Below, one piece after another: positions 1-8,328 of a stretch of DNA of 64,000 nt. The stretch is taken from assembly GCF_004005905.1 (NCBI RefSeq), contig NZ_SACO01000012.1, positions 62,001 to 126,000 on the forward strand. The letters run 5' to 3'. The translations under genes were made by a program, and so were the position numbers. The notes under the pieces were generated by a model. The model had not been told where the DNA came from. It was given only the letters and a program-made list of their open reading frames with translations, and did not search any database. How positions within the stretch are numbered: the stretch's first letter is position 1; every line of letters starts with the position of its first letter. This stretch comes from Novosphingobium umbonatum (lineage in GTDB: Bacteria > Pseudomonadota > Alphaproteobacteria > Sphingomonadales > Sphingomonadaceae).

Positions 1-19
1 GCTCTCCTCTTATATGGGA

Positions 20-718
20 TCAGGGGTGGATGTTCAGCCAGCGGGCGATGGCGGCGTTAAAGGCCTCGGCTCGCTCGATGGGAAGGAAATGGCCGGCCTC
101 CGGGATAATCTCCAGCGTGGCGCGGGGGGCGGCATCGGCAATCGCCTGCGCCTGTGCGGGCGGGCTCCATGCGTCCAGCGCGCCGGTGCAGGACAGCAGC
201 GGGCAGGTGATGGTGGGGAGCAGGCTTTCCAGCGTCGGGCGGCTTAACAGCGCCGTGATTTGGGCCTCGAAGGCAGGCAGGCCTTGCTCCGCCGCCATGG
301 CGTGCAAAGGCGCATAGAGCGCCGGACGGTTGTCCGGCGCGATCATCGGCGGCAGCCATTGGTCGACTAGCGCGGCCATGCCTTGTTCGCGCCCCAGATC
401 GCGCAAAGCATAGCGCTTTTCTGCCTCGCCCTGTGCCACGGGATGCGTGCCGGTGGAGACCAGCGCCAGCCTGTCGATTCGCTCCGGCGCCATGCGATAG
501 GCCTCCAATGCCACCCGCGCGCCCATCGAATGACCCAGCAGCGCAAAGCGTTCCGGCGCCTTGTCCAGCAGGCGCTGCGCCATGGCGGCCAGGCTGTCGC
601 AAGCGCCCCAACCGCCAAGGCATTGGGCCTGCGGAAAGGCGGCGGCCTGCGCGGCAAAGACCCGCGAATCGCAGATCAGGCCGGGCACCAGCAGCAGAGG
701 CAGGGTTTCAGACATCAT
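20..718 (-). CDS. alpha/beta hydrolase
   Basis: This encodes a 232-residue alpha/beta-hydrolase-fold protein. The N-terminus carries the LLLVPGL strand and oxyanion-loop type sequence. The nucleophile elbow GHSMG places the catalytic Ser near residue 64, and a GHF motif near the C-terminus supplies the likely catalytic His. Length fits small esterases and MhpC/BioH-like hydrolases; the substrate cannot be read from the sequence. Two tandem ATG codons (718 and 715) have no convincing ribosome-binding site. It is divergent from the folate gene cluster and stops 19 bases from the window edge. Confidence 0.85.
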   Translation of the reverse strand: MMSETLPLLLVPGLICDSRVFAAQAAAFPQAQCLGGWGACDSLAAMAQRLLDKAPERFALLGHSMGARVALEAYRMAPERIDRLALVSTGTHPVAQGEAEKRYALRDLGREQGMAALVDQWLPPMIAPDNRPALYAPLHAMAAEQGLPAFEAQITALLSRPTLESLLPTITCPLLSCTGALDAWSPPAQAQAIADAAPRATLEIIPEAGHFLPIERAEAFNAAIARWLNIHP

Positions 719-925
719 TGTTTTGGTACTGGCCTCGGAAAAATTCTCATTCGTGAAAAAATCATCTATCCGAAAAATACGACCTGCGCTAGAGGGGTTT
801 CAACGGTGCAGCCAAATTCACGCGATGGGCTTGCTTCGGCATATTAGTATGTGTAGCTTACAAAATAATACGGCCCCATGCAGACCCTGCTCGATGGTGG
901 ACCGCAGCAAAAAGGGATGAGGACG

Positions 926-1801
926 ATGGTGGCATTATCGCAAATCCACCCCAATTGGGAAAAGGCGCCAGACGGGATTACCGATGGCTTCTCGCTGGAA
1001 ATCACGGCCAAGGATGTGGACAGTCTGCGCGCCGCCGCGCCGAATATCCCGCCGCAAACGCCGATTGCCGTCACCTTCCTGCCGGGCGAGGAAGCGCCTG
1101 CGCGCATTGCCGCGGCCAAGGCGGTGCGCGATCTGGGCTTTGAACCCATGCCGCATTTCTCGGCCCGCCGGATCACCAGCGAGGCTGAATTTGCCGATTA
1201 TCTGGCCGCCGTGGTGGAAGGCGCCGGTGTTCGCCGCTGTTTCGTGATTGCGGGCGATCCGGACAGGGCGGCGGGGCCTTATGAGGATTCCAGCGCCCTG
1301 ATCGCTACCGGCCTGTTTGAAAAGGCGGGGATCAAGGCGATTGGCGTGGGCGGCCATCCCGAAGGCCATCCCAATATGACCAAGGAGCAGTGCTGGGACG
1401 TGCTGGCCCGCAAATGCACCGATATTACCGCACGCGGCATGGCGCCTCTGGTAGTGACGCAATTCGGTTTTGATCCCGATGCGGCGCTGGAATGGCTGGG
1501 CGAATTGCGGGATCGGGGCATTGCCGCGCCGGTGCGGATCGGCGTGCCCGGCCCTGCGGGGATCAAGACTTTGATGCGCTTTGCCGCGCGTTGCGGGGTG
1601 GGGGCTTCGGCATCGGTTCTGGCCAAATATGGCATCTCCATCACCGCCCTGCTGGGCAGTGCGGGGCCGGACAAGCTGGTCGATGCTCTTGCCAAGGGGC
1701 TGGGCGAGGGGCATGGACCGGTTCGCCTGCATTTTTATCCCTTTGGCGGTTTGGAAAAAACGGTGAACTGGATCGCGCAATATCGCGCCAGTCACGGTTG
1801 A
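926..1801 (+). CDS. methylenetetrahydrofolate reductase-like protein
   Basis: This 291-residue protein resembles the MetF family of FAD-dependent 5,10-methylenetetrahydrofolate reductases, which interconvert methylene- and methyl-tetrahydrofolate. Visible family features are the early substrate strand (FSLEITAKDV), the PMPHFSARR strand, a CFVIAGDPD segment and a GVGGHPEGHP segment. It is a divergent member: the enterobacterial start of the domain is not obvious. I chose ATG 926 because AGGG at 913-916 is well spaced; ATG 917 and ATG 878 are in frame too. purU and a folB-like gene follow on the same strand, suggesting a one-carbon (formyl/methyl-tetrahydrofolate) module. In sphingomonads such metF genes sometimes serve methoxy-aromatic demethylation, but no demethylase is seen here. 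Confidence 0.8.
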   Translation: MVALSQIHPNWEKAPDGITDGFSLEITAKDVDSLRAAAPNIPPQTPIAVTFLPGEEAPARIAAAKAVRDLGFEPMPHFSARRITSEAEFADYLAAVVEGAGVRRCFVIAGDPDRAAGPYEDSSALIATGLFEKAGIKAIGVGGHPEGHPNMTKEQCWDVLARKCTDITARGMAPLVVTQFGFDPDAALEWLGELRDRGIAAPVRIGVPGPAGIKTLMRFAARCGVGASASVLAKYGISITALLGSAGPDKLVDALAKGLGEGHGPVRLHFYPFGGLEKTVNWIAQYRASHG

Positions 1802-1891
1802 GAGATAGCGTGCCGGTGGCGCGCCATGCGTGCTGACCGGCGGAAAGAGCGGTCATAAGCACCGCCTTGGGAGAGAGAAAGGAAACGCTAA

Positions 1892-2749
1892 GTGAGCACT
1901 GTTTGTACGCTGAGTCTGTCCTGCGCCGACCAACCGGGTCTGGTGGCCCGCGTGGCCAGCTATCTGGCGGGCCGTGGTGGCAATATTACCGATGCGCAGC
2001 AGTTCAACGACCGGTTGACCGACCGTTTCTTCATGCGCGTGGTGTTTTCGCTGCCCGATGGCGATACGGCGCAGCAATGGCGTGAACATTTCGCCGAGCT
2101 GGCCGGACCTTTGGCCATGGACTGGAGCCTGCGGGTGAAGGACGAGCGGCAGAAGGTGCTGCTGCTGGTCAGCAAGTTCGACCATTGTCTGGGCGATTTG
2201 CTCTATCGCTGGCGCATTGGCGAGTTGGACATGGATGTGGTGGGCATTGTCTCCAACCATCCCAAAAGCGTGCTGACCACCTCGCTGATCGGCGATCTGC
2301 CTTTCCACCATCTGCCCATCACAAAGGACACCAAGTCGCAGCAGGAAGCGGGCATCAAGAAAATCGTGAACGAAACTGGCGCCGATCTGGTGGTGCTGGC
2401 GCGCTATATGCAGATTTTGAGCGATGACATGGCCGCTTTCCTGTCGGGCCGTTGCATCAATATCCACCACTCCTTCCTGCCCGGTTTCAAGGGCGCCAAA
2501 CCCTATCATCAGGCCCATGATCGCGGGGTGAAGATGATTGGCGCCACCGCGCATTATGTGACCGCCGATCTGGATGAAGGCCCGATCATTGCGCAGGATG
2601 TGGGCCTGATCAGCCATGCGGACGAGCCCGACGATCTGGTGCGCAAGGGCCGCGATATCGAACGCCGCGTGCTGGCCACCGCCGTGCGTGCCCATCTGGA
2701 AGACCGCGTGTTCCTGAACGGATCGCGCACGGTCGTGTTTCCGGCCTAA
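1892..2749 (+). CDS. purU: formyltetrahydrofolate deformylase
   Basis: The 285-residue product has the two PurU parts: an N-terminal ACT domain (about residues 1-85, starting CTLSLSCADQPGLVARVA) and a C-terminal formyltransferase-like domain. In the latter, the HHSFLPGFKGAKPYHQA stretch and the GATAHYVT...DEGPII region hold the family's catalytic Asn/His/Asp surroundings. It hydrolyses 10-formyltetrahydrofolate to formate and tetrahydrofolate. Translation starts at GTG 1892 after a GGAAA site. It sits 90 bases downstream of the metF-like gene and two bases upstream of the folB-like gene, consistent with one operon that balances the C1-folate pool. Confidence 0.93.
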   Translation: MSTVCTLSLSCADQPGLVARVASYLAGRGGNITDAQQFNDRLTDRFFMRVVFSLPDGDTAQQWREHFAELAGPLAMDWSLRVKDERQKVLLLVSKFDHCLGDLLYRWRIGELDMDVVGIVSNHPKSVLTTSLIGDLPFHHLPITKDTKSQQEAGIKKIVNETGADLVVLARYMQILSDDMAAFLSGRCINIHHSFLPGFKGAKPYHQAHDRGVKMIGATAHYVTADLDEGPIIAQDVGLISHADEPDDLVRKGRDIERRVLATAVRAHLEDRVFLNGSRTVVFPA

Positions 2750-2751
2750 GC

Positions 2752-3159
2752 GTGATGGACGCGCTGGCTGCGCTGCGCCCTGCGGTTTCTGCTGCCTATG
2801 TGGTGGAGGAAACCGTGGTTCGGCTGGACCGTTTCGAGGTGATGGCAGCCGTCGGCGTCAACCATGGCGAGATCGGGCGGCGGCAACCTCTGGTGATCTG
2901 GACCGAGCTGGGTCTGGGTTGCGGCGCGGTGGAAAGGCTGGAGGATACGGTCGATTATCGCGCCATTGGCGCGGCGGCCGAGCAATTGGCGCGCGAACAT
3001 ATCGATCTGATCGAGAGTTTTGCGCGCCAATTGGCCGTGGCCTGCCTGTCCTTTGGCCGCGAGGCAGGCGTGGTGCGTTGGGCTCGCGTGCGGATCGACA
3101 AGCCGGAGGCGGTGGATAATGGGTTGGCTTCGGTCAGCGTGACGGTGAGGTCGCTTTAA
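2752..3159 (+). CDS. folB: dihydroneopterin aldolase (FolB) family protein
   Basis: This encodes 135 residues of the FolB/FolX fold. The LEDTVDYRAIG segment is the typical substrate-shaping strand and helix, and VRIDKPEAV near the C-terminus contains the lysine used by dihydroneopterin aldolases. Its placement after metF-like and purU suggests it supplies or remodels pterin for the folate pool. It may be a specialised paralogue rather than the housekeeping FolB, because it is linked to C1 genes and not to folP/folK. GTG 2752 or ATG 2755 could be the start. Its last four bases overlap the end of the convergent LysR gene. Confidence 0.7.
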   Translation: MMDALAALRPAVSAAYVVEETVVRLDRFEVMAAVGVNHGEIGRRQPLVIWTELGLGCGAVERLEDTVDYRAIGAAAEQLAREHIDLIESFARQLAVACLSFGREAGVVRWARVRIDKPEAVDNGLASVSVTVRSL

Positions 3160-4025
3160 CCGTCCATGCGCAACAGGCTGGCGCGGCGGAAGAGTTCCAG
3201 CACCACAGGGTCGCTTTCCTCTGCACGGATGGCGGCCTGAAATTCGATCCGCCCCTTGGGGCTGGGCCAGACGCGGGCGAGGCGGCCAGCGGCCAAGGCC
3301 TCCCGCGTCATGGCTTCGGGCAGCAGGGCGACCCCTTGGCCCGCGGCGACAATATCGATCAAGGTGCGGACATTGTTGCAGGTGCGGATGGCGGGCGGCG
3401 GGGAGGGGCGTTCCTCCATCGCGGCCAGCATCAATTGGTGCAAAGGCGAGTGGCGCGGCAGCGACCATACTGGCGGTTGGCTGCCCTGCGCCACGGCGGC
3501 GGCTGTAGCAGGCGCGCCCAGCCATTCCAGCGCTACAGCGCCAATCGAGGCGGTGCGCACGCCCGGACTTGCCACAGGCCCCGCCAGTAGCACCAGATCA
3601 CAGGTCGCGCCCAGCAGGTCCTGTAGCAATTGCGCGGTCAGGCTGATGCCAATGTCCAGCGTGACACCGGGCAAATCGCGTTCCACCGCCGCGACAAATT
3701 CGGGCAGGCAGGAAGCCGCCGCTATCTCCCCCGTGCCGATCCGCACGATACCCCGCGCCCCCGACAGGCCATCGGCGGCCAAAGTGCGTTCCAGCGCGGC
3801 CCATAAAGGTTCGCAATCGCTGACCAATTGCCGCCCCCGCACCGTCAGCAGCATCCGCCGCCCTTCGCGCCGGAACAAGGGGTAGCCGATCTGCGCCTCC
3901 AGTTCGCGCACCCGCGCCGATATGGTGGGCTGCGCGGTGTTCAGCCTTTCCGCCGCCGCCGCAAATGTGCCAAGCCGCGCGATCCAGAGCAGGGTTTCGA
4001 GGTGGTAGAGGGCGATGCGGTTCAT
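3156..4025 (-). CDS. LysR-family transcriptional regulator
   Basis: The 289-residue protein has an N-terminal winged helix-turn-helix (about residues 3-62; AAAERLNTAQPTISARVREL holds the recognition helix). A LysR-substrate-type effector domain starts near residue 90. It is transcribed away from scoAB, the usual LysR arrangement, so control of acetoacetate/3-oxoacid use is a reasonable inference. Its Shine-Dalgarno sequence (GGAGG, 5 bases before the ATG) lies inside the left arm of the 39-bp inverted repeat at 4031-4069. The effector is unknown. Confidence 0.88.
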   Translation of the reverse strand: MNRIALYHLETLLWIARLGTFAAAAERLNTAQPTISARVRELEAQIGYPLFRREGRRMLLTVRGRQLVSDCEPLWAALERTLAADGLSGARGIVRIGTGEIAAASCLPEFVAAVERDLPGVTLDIGISLTAQLLQDLLGATCDLVLLAGPVASPGVRTASIGAVALEWLGAPATAAAVAQGSQPPVWSLPRHSPLHQLMLAAMEERPSPPPAIRTCNNVRTLIDIVAAGQGVALLPEAMTREALAAGRLARVWPSPKGRIEFQAAIRAEESDPVVLELFRRASLLRMDG

Positions 4026-4030
4026 GGTTT

Positions 4031-4222
4031 GCCTCCGGCGGGCAAAGGGCGGGGGCCCTTTGCAATCCCGATATGGGGTTGGGTATTAAAGCTGCGGTTG
4101 CCTAGCCCTTCCGCGAAGCGGCTTTAAAAGCCTGCGGCGCTTCAACCATGCGCGACAATTCCATCTCAGCGCATTCCATTAATGGGATTGCAAAGGGCCC
4201 CCGCCCTTTGCCCGCCGGAGGC
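4031..4222. repeat. 192-bp foldback element with 39-bp perfect inverted arms
   Basis: Bases 4031-4069 and 4184-4222 are exact reverse complements over 39 bases. Each arm also contains its own 9-bp hairpin (GCAAAGGGC - GGGG - GCCCTTTGC). The 114-base core carries a nested stem: GAAGC at 4115-4119 with GCTTC at 4139-4143, around the palindrome GGCTTT-A-AAAGCC at 4120-4132. The left arm supplies the ribosome-binding site of the LysR gene. No target-site duplication is visible. It may be a small non-autonomous repeat or a double attenuator between two divergent genes. The rest of the 4026-4331 gap shows no gene. Confidence 0.85.
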
Positions 4223-4331
4223 ATAATTCATCACCATCCCCTATCAATAAACCAAAAAAACTATCACTAGAACACATGAATTTCCCGCGATAGGTTGCGC
4301 CGCAAATACAGTCCCAGCGAGAGGGAGTTTT

Positions 4332-5042
4332 ATGGCGAGCAAGATTTACCCCAGTGCCGAAGCGGCGCTGGAAGGTTTGTTGCGGGATGGCCTGTTGATC
4401 GCCAGCGGCGGTTTTGGCCTTTGCGGTATTCCCGAAAGGCTGATCGATGCGATTCAGGCCAGCGGCGTGAAGGATCTGACCTTTGCCAGCAACAATGCCG
4501 GTATCGACAATGAAGGCATTGGCAAGCTGCTGCGCACGCGGCAGGTGAAGAAGATGATTTCGTCCTATGTGGGCGAAAACAAGGAATTCGAGCGCCAGTA
4601 TCTGGCCGGTGAACTGGAGGTGGAATTTACCCCGCAGGGCACTTTGGCCGAGCGTCTGCGCGCGGGCGGTGCGGGCATTCCGGGCTTTTACACCAAGACG
4701 GGCGTTGGCACTCTGGTGGCCGAGGGCAAGGAAACCAAGGTGTTTGACGGTCAGGAATATGTGCTGGAGCAGGGCATTTTCGCCGATCTGGCCATTGTGA
4801 AGGGCTGGAAGGCCGACACGACCGGCAATGTGGTGTTCCGCAAGACGGCGCGCAATTTCAACGTGCCTGCTGCCACCGCCGGCAAGGTGACGGTGGTGGA
4901 AGTGGAAGAAATCGTCGAGGCGGGCCAGTTGGACCCCGACGCGATCCATCTGCCCGGCGTCTATGTGCAGCGTATCGTGCTGGGCGCGCCTTATGACAAG
5001 AAGATCGAATTCCGCACTGTACGCGAAAGGGAGCAGGCATAA
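4332..5042 (+). CDS. scoA: 3-oxoacid CoA-transferase subunit A
   Basis: The 236-residue alpha subunit belongs to the SCOT/AtoD-type CoA-transferases, which move CoA from succinyl-CoA to acetoacetate. The [15 protein letters not shown] segment and the CoA-binding [14 protein letters not shown] region are typical. ATG 4332 follows GGGAG at 5-base spacing. The stop codon overlaps the start of scoB (TAATG), so the two subunits are translationally coupled. With the LysR gene upstream and a thiolase at 16-17 kb, it fits ketone-body or branched-ring catabolism that ends in acetoacetyl-CoA. Aromatic 3-oxoadipate CoA-transferase is the main alternative. Confidence 0.93.
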   Translation: MASKIYPSAEAALEGLLRDGLLIASGGFGLCGIPERLIDAIQASGVKDLTFASNNAGIDNEGIGKLLRTRQVKKMISSYVGENKEFERQYLAGELEVEFTPQGTLAERLRAGGAGIPGFYTKTGVGTLVAEGKETKVFDGQEYVLEQGIFADLAIVKGWKADTTGNVVFRKTARNFNVPAATAGKVTVVEVEEIVEAGQLDPDAIHLPGVYVQRIVLGAPYDKKIEFRTVREREQA

Positions 5043-5677
5043 TGGCTTGGACTCGTGACCAGATGGCCGCCCGCGCCGCGCGCGAGCTGCAGGACGGCTT
5101 TTATGTGAACCTTGGCATTGGCATTCCCACTTTGGTGGCCAACCATGTGCCCGAAGGCCTGACCGTGACGCTGCAGAGCGAGAACGGCATGCTGGGCATC
5201 GGCCCTTTCCCTTATGCCGACGAGATTGACGCGGACCTGATTAATGCGGGCAAGCAGACGATCAGCGAGTTGCCCCATTCGGCCTATTTCGACAGCGCGC
5301 AGAGCTTTGCCATGATCCGTGGCGGGCATATTGACCTGACCGTGCTGGGCGCGATGGAAGTGTCGGAAAATGGCGACATTGCCAATTGGATGATCCCCGG
5401 CAAGATGATCAAGGGCATGGGCGGCGCGATGGATCTGGTCGCGGGCGTGAAAAAGATCATCGTGGTGATGGAGCATAATGCCAAGGATGGCAGCGCGAAA
5501 TTCATCCCCGCCTGCACCCTGCCGCTGACGGGGCGCAATGTGGTGGATATGATCGTCACCGATCTGGCCGTGTTCCAGCGGCCCGACCATGACAGCCCGT
5601 TCAAGCTGGTCGAACTGGCCCCCGGCGTTACCGCCGAGGAAGTGCGCGCCAAGACCACGGCGCATTACGTCGATTAA
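5042..5677 (+). CDS. scoB: 3-oxoacid CoA-transferase subunit B
   Basis: The 211-residue beta subunit pairs with the upstream alpha subunit. It contains [17 protein letters not shown] and then [12 protein letters not shown], in which the Glu of the SENG motif is the catalytic residue that forms the glutamyl-CoA intermediate in this family. Length is normal. It begins at the overlapping ATG of TAATG and is followed within ten bases by a strong terminator hairpin, so scoAB is a closed two-gene unit. Confidence 0.94.
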   Translation: MAWTRDQMAARAARELQDGFYVNLGIGIPTLVANHVPEGLTVTLQSENGMLGIGPFPYADEIDADLINAGKQTISELPHSAYFDSAQSFAMIRGGHIDLTVLGAMEVSENGDIANWMIPGKMIKGMGGAMDLVAGVKKIIVVMEHNAKDGSAKFIPACTLPLTGRNVVDMIVTDLAVFQRPDHDSPFKLVELAPGVTAEEVRAKTTAHYVD

Positions 5678-5684
5678 GTTGACG

Positions 5685-5714
5685 GGGCCGGAGCGGGACT
5701 TCCTTCTCCGGCCC
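5685..5714. terminator. terminator after scoB
   Basis: GGGCCGGAG at 5685-5693 and CTCCGGCCC at 5706-5714 form a perfect 9-bp GC-rich stem with a 12-base loop. It sits between the convergent ends of scoB and the glutathione transferase gene, so it may serve both. A clean T-run is missing. Confidence 0.65.
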
Positions 5715-5721
5715 TTGGCTC

Positions 5722-6357
5722 TTAGGCAGGCGCCAGAAACGGCTGCTGGATCTGGATGAATTCCGACAGGTTTTCCGCGCGGCGGGAATGGTCCTCCAGA
5801 TCGGGATAATCCGATAATCGGACCAGCGGCGCATAGGCTTCCGACAGGAAGCGCGCCACGCAGGCGACCGCAATATCATCATGGCCCGGATCGGCGCCAA
5901 ACCACCAATTGCCATGCCGATCCGCGCAGTGGATGTTCAAGGCGTGCAGGCCGGTGATAATCTGTTCCTCGCATCTTGCGGCAAACCATGGGTCTACTTC
6001 GCCGCCAAACCGCTTGGTGTAGAAATAGGCGACCGCCTTGTCGGCAATGGCGGTGGCCAGCGCGATTCGCTGTAATGCGGCGCGGCGGGCGCGGCCATCC
6101 TGCGCGATCAAGGCGCGGTTGCGACCATGGGTTTCGTCCAGATAGTCAAGGATCGCGCCGCTTTCGGTCAGCACTTCCCCGCTGTCCAGCACCAGCGTTG
6201 GTACGCGTTTGAGCGGGTTGAACTGGGCGAATTTCTCGCCATCGCCCATCACCGAAAAAGGCACATGGTCAAAATCCATGCCATAGCGCATGAGGGCAAC
6301 GCCCACGCGCCGGACAAAGGGACTGTCATATTGGCCGATGAGTTGCATCACGGTCAT
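5722..6357 (-). CDS. glutathione S-transferase family protein
   Basis: This 211-residue protein has the two-part GST layout: an N-terminal thioredoxin-like domain (residues 1-80, with YDSPFVRRVGVAL at the glutathione site and ESGAILDYLDE as the gamma-Glu binding motif) and a helical C-terminal domain. The Ser or Tyr that activates glutathione cannot be assigned with certainty; the Ser in YDSPF is the best candidate. It is a single gene between scoAB and mtnP, and its substrate is unknown. Confidence 0.9.
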   Translation of the reverse strand: MTVMQLIGQYDSPFVRRVGVALMRYGMDFDHVPFSVMGDGEKFAQFNPLKRVPTLVLDSGEVLTESGAILDYLDETHGRNRALIAQDGRARRAALQRIALATAIADKAVAYFYTKRFGGEVDPWFAARCEEQIITGLHALNIHCADRHGNWWFGADPGHDDIAVACVARFLSEAYAPLVRLSDYPDLEDHSRRAENLSEFIQIQQPFLAPA

Positions 6358-6454
6358 AAGCTCCTGTTAGAATTTGATTATTCTCCAAGGCCTGCGGCAT
6401 TGGCAAGAGGTTTGCGCAGATTGCGCGATGAAGGATGCACGGGAGATGAAGGAA

Positions 6455-7324
6455 ATGGCTCGTTCTTGGCACATTGGCGTGATCGGTGGTTCGGGGCTGG
6501 CCGAAGGGCTGGGGCTGGACAACGCGCAGGAGATTGCCGTGGAAAGCCCGTTCGGCGCGCCCAGTGGTCCGGTGACGCAGGGCTGGCTGGGTGGCGTCAA
6601 ATTCTCCTTTCTGCCGCGCCACGGTCGGGGTCATGCCTTGCCACCTTCTGCGGTCAATTTCCGCGCCAATATTGATGCGTTAAAGCGTTGCGGCGTGACG
6701 GACCTGCTCTCGCTATCGGCTGTCGGTTCCTTGCAGGAGGCCTATGCGCCGGGGCAATTTGTGGCGGTAGACCAATTGATCGACCGCACGCAGGGGCGCG
6801 TGGGCAGTTTCTTTGGCCCCGGATTGGTGGCCCATGTCAGCCTTGCCGATCCGGTCTGCCCCCGCTTGGCGGAGCTGTTGATACAGGCCGCGCGGCAGGC
6901 AGGCGGGATGGTGCATCCTACCGGAACCTATGTCGCCATCGAAGGCCCGCAATTTTCCACCCGCGCCGAAAGCCGCCTCTATCGCCAATGGGGCGCGGAT
7001 GTGATCGGCATGACCGCCTTTCCCGAAGTCCGTTTGGCGCGTGAGGCGGAGCTGCCCTATGCGATGTTGGCGATGGTTACCGATTATGACGCATGGCGCG
7101 AGGATGCGGCGGGCGTCGAAGCGGCGGAGGTCTTTGCGATCATGAAGGCCAATGCCGCCTTGGCGCGCGAAGCGGTGCGGGCCTTTGCCGCGCTGTTGCC
7201 GTCTGAACGCGTGGCCAGCCCGATTGACACCACGCTGGATACAGCGCTGGCCACCGCGCCCGCCGCGCGCGATTCCCGCATGATGGCGATGCTGGACGCG
7301 GTGGCGGGGCGGGTGTTGCGCTGA
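6455..7324 (+). CDS. mtnP: S-methyl-5'-thioadenosine phosphorylase
   Basis: The 289-residue protein is a PNP/MTAP-family phosphorylase. It shows the phosphate loop IGVIGGSGL, FLPRHGRGH, YVAIEGPQFSTRAESRLYRQWGADVIGMT and the TDYDAW motif typical of MTA phosphorylase, where Asp side chains choose adenine over hypoxanthine. It would split methylthioadenosine into adenine and methylthioribose-1-phosphate. I chose ATG 6455 because GGGAG at 6441-6445 is well placed; ATG 6428 and 6446 are also in frame. The stop codon directly abuts the stop of the convergent tadC. Confidence 0.9.
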   Translation: MARSWHIGVIGGSGLAEGLGLDNAQEIAVESPFGAPSGPVTQGWLGGVKFSFLPRHGRGHALPPSAVNFRANIDALKRCGVTDLLSLSAVGSLQEAYAPGQFVAVDQLIDRTQGRVGSFFGPGLVAHVSLADPVCPRLAELLIQAARQAGGMVHPTGTYVAIEGPQFSTRAESRLYRQWGADVIGMTAFPEVRLAREAELPYAMLAMVTDYDAWREDAAGVEAAEVFAIMKANAALAREAVRAFAALLPSERVASPIDTTLDTALATAPAARDSRMMAMLDAVAGRVLR

Positions 7325-8311
7325 TTATTTGTTGAAAGCGTCGGCGATCGAGCAGGATGCCGGACCCAGAATGACGATGAACAGCACCGGCAGGATGAAC
7401 AGGATCAGCGGCACGGTCATGATCGCGGGCAGGCGGGCGGCTTTTTCCTCGGCGCGCATCATACGCTCGTTGCGGAATTCAGCCGACAGCACGCGCAGGG
7501 CGCTGGCCAGAGGCGTGCCGTAGCGCTCGGTCTGGATCATGGTGGTGGTCACCCCGCGTACCGAATCCAGCGCCACGCGATAGGCCAGATTTTCGAACGC
7601 CTGCCGCCTTTCGGTCAGGAAGGACAGTTCGATACCCGTCAGCGAGAATTCCTCGCCCAATTCGGGATAGGCGCGGTTGAGTTCGCGCGCCACGCGTTGA
7701 AAGGCAGCGTCCACGGTCAGGCCCGCCTCGGCGCAGATCACCAACAGGTCCAGCGCATCGGGCAGGCCCTTGCGGATGGCATCGGTGCGCTTGGTCACCA
7801 TGTTCTGCACATAGATGTCCGGGCCTTTATAGCCGCCGATCACCATGGCGGCGAAGGCCAGAAATTTCTTGAAATCAGACCATTCGGGGAATTCATTCAG
7901 AGCATAGATGAAGATGGCCGCCGTGCCGCCCAGAATGATCGGCGCCACCATGCGGCCAAAGATGATGGCCACGGCCCATTCCTTGTTGCGGATGCCCGCC
8001 TGCGCCAGCTTTTGCTGGGCTTCGGCCAATTGGCTGTCCTGCAACACTTTCAACTTGTCGAGAATGGCGCGGATCGTGTCGGTTGTCTCGCTGCGGCGGA
8101 CGATCGAGGTGCGCTTTTTGGGCGTATGGGCAACGATGCCCGCCTTCAATTCCTCGCGCCGCTCGTTCAACGCTTTCACGCGCTTGGTCATCGGATCGCG
8201 CACGCCCAGCGCCAGCCAGATCGACACCAGCATCATCGCGCCCGCAAATAGCGCCAGCAACGTGCCCAGCGTGGTGGGCTGCATTCCGAAAATCAGGGGG
8301 GTGGTTTGCAT
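7325..8311 (-). CDS. tadC: Tad pilus inner-membrane protein TadC
   Basis: This 328-residue type II secretion F-domain protein is the last gene of the leftward Tad operon. It has an N-terminal membrane helix, a cytoplasmic stretch, and the T2SSF domain (about residues 175-300, DALDLLVICAEAGLTVDAAF...) with C-terminal membrane helices. It pairs with TadB to form the inner-membrane platform that the pilus ATPase turns. Start ATG 8311 follows GGGGGAGAGG. Only 17 bases separate it from tadB. Confidence 0.92.
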   Translation of the reverse strand: MQTTPLIFGMQPTTLGTLLALFAGAMMLVSIWLALGVRDPMTKRVKALNERREELKAGIVAHTPKKRTSIVRRSETTDTIRAILDKLKVLQDSQLAEAQQKLAQAGIRNKEWAVAIIFGRMVAPIILGGTAAIFIYALNEFPEWSDFKKFLAFAAMVIGGYKGPDIYVQNMVTKRTDAIRKGLPDALDLLVICAEAGLTVDAAFQRVARELNRAYPELGEEFSLTGIELSFLTERRQAFENLAYRVALDSVRGVTTTMIQTERYGTPLASALRVLSAEFRNERMMRAEEKAARLPAIMTVPLILFILPVLFIVILGPASCSIADAFNK

Positions 8312-8328
8312 GGGTTCCTCTCCCCCGT

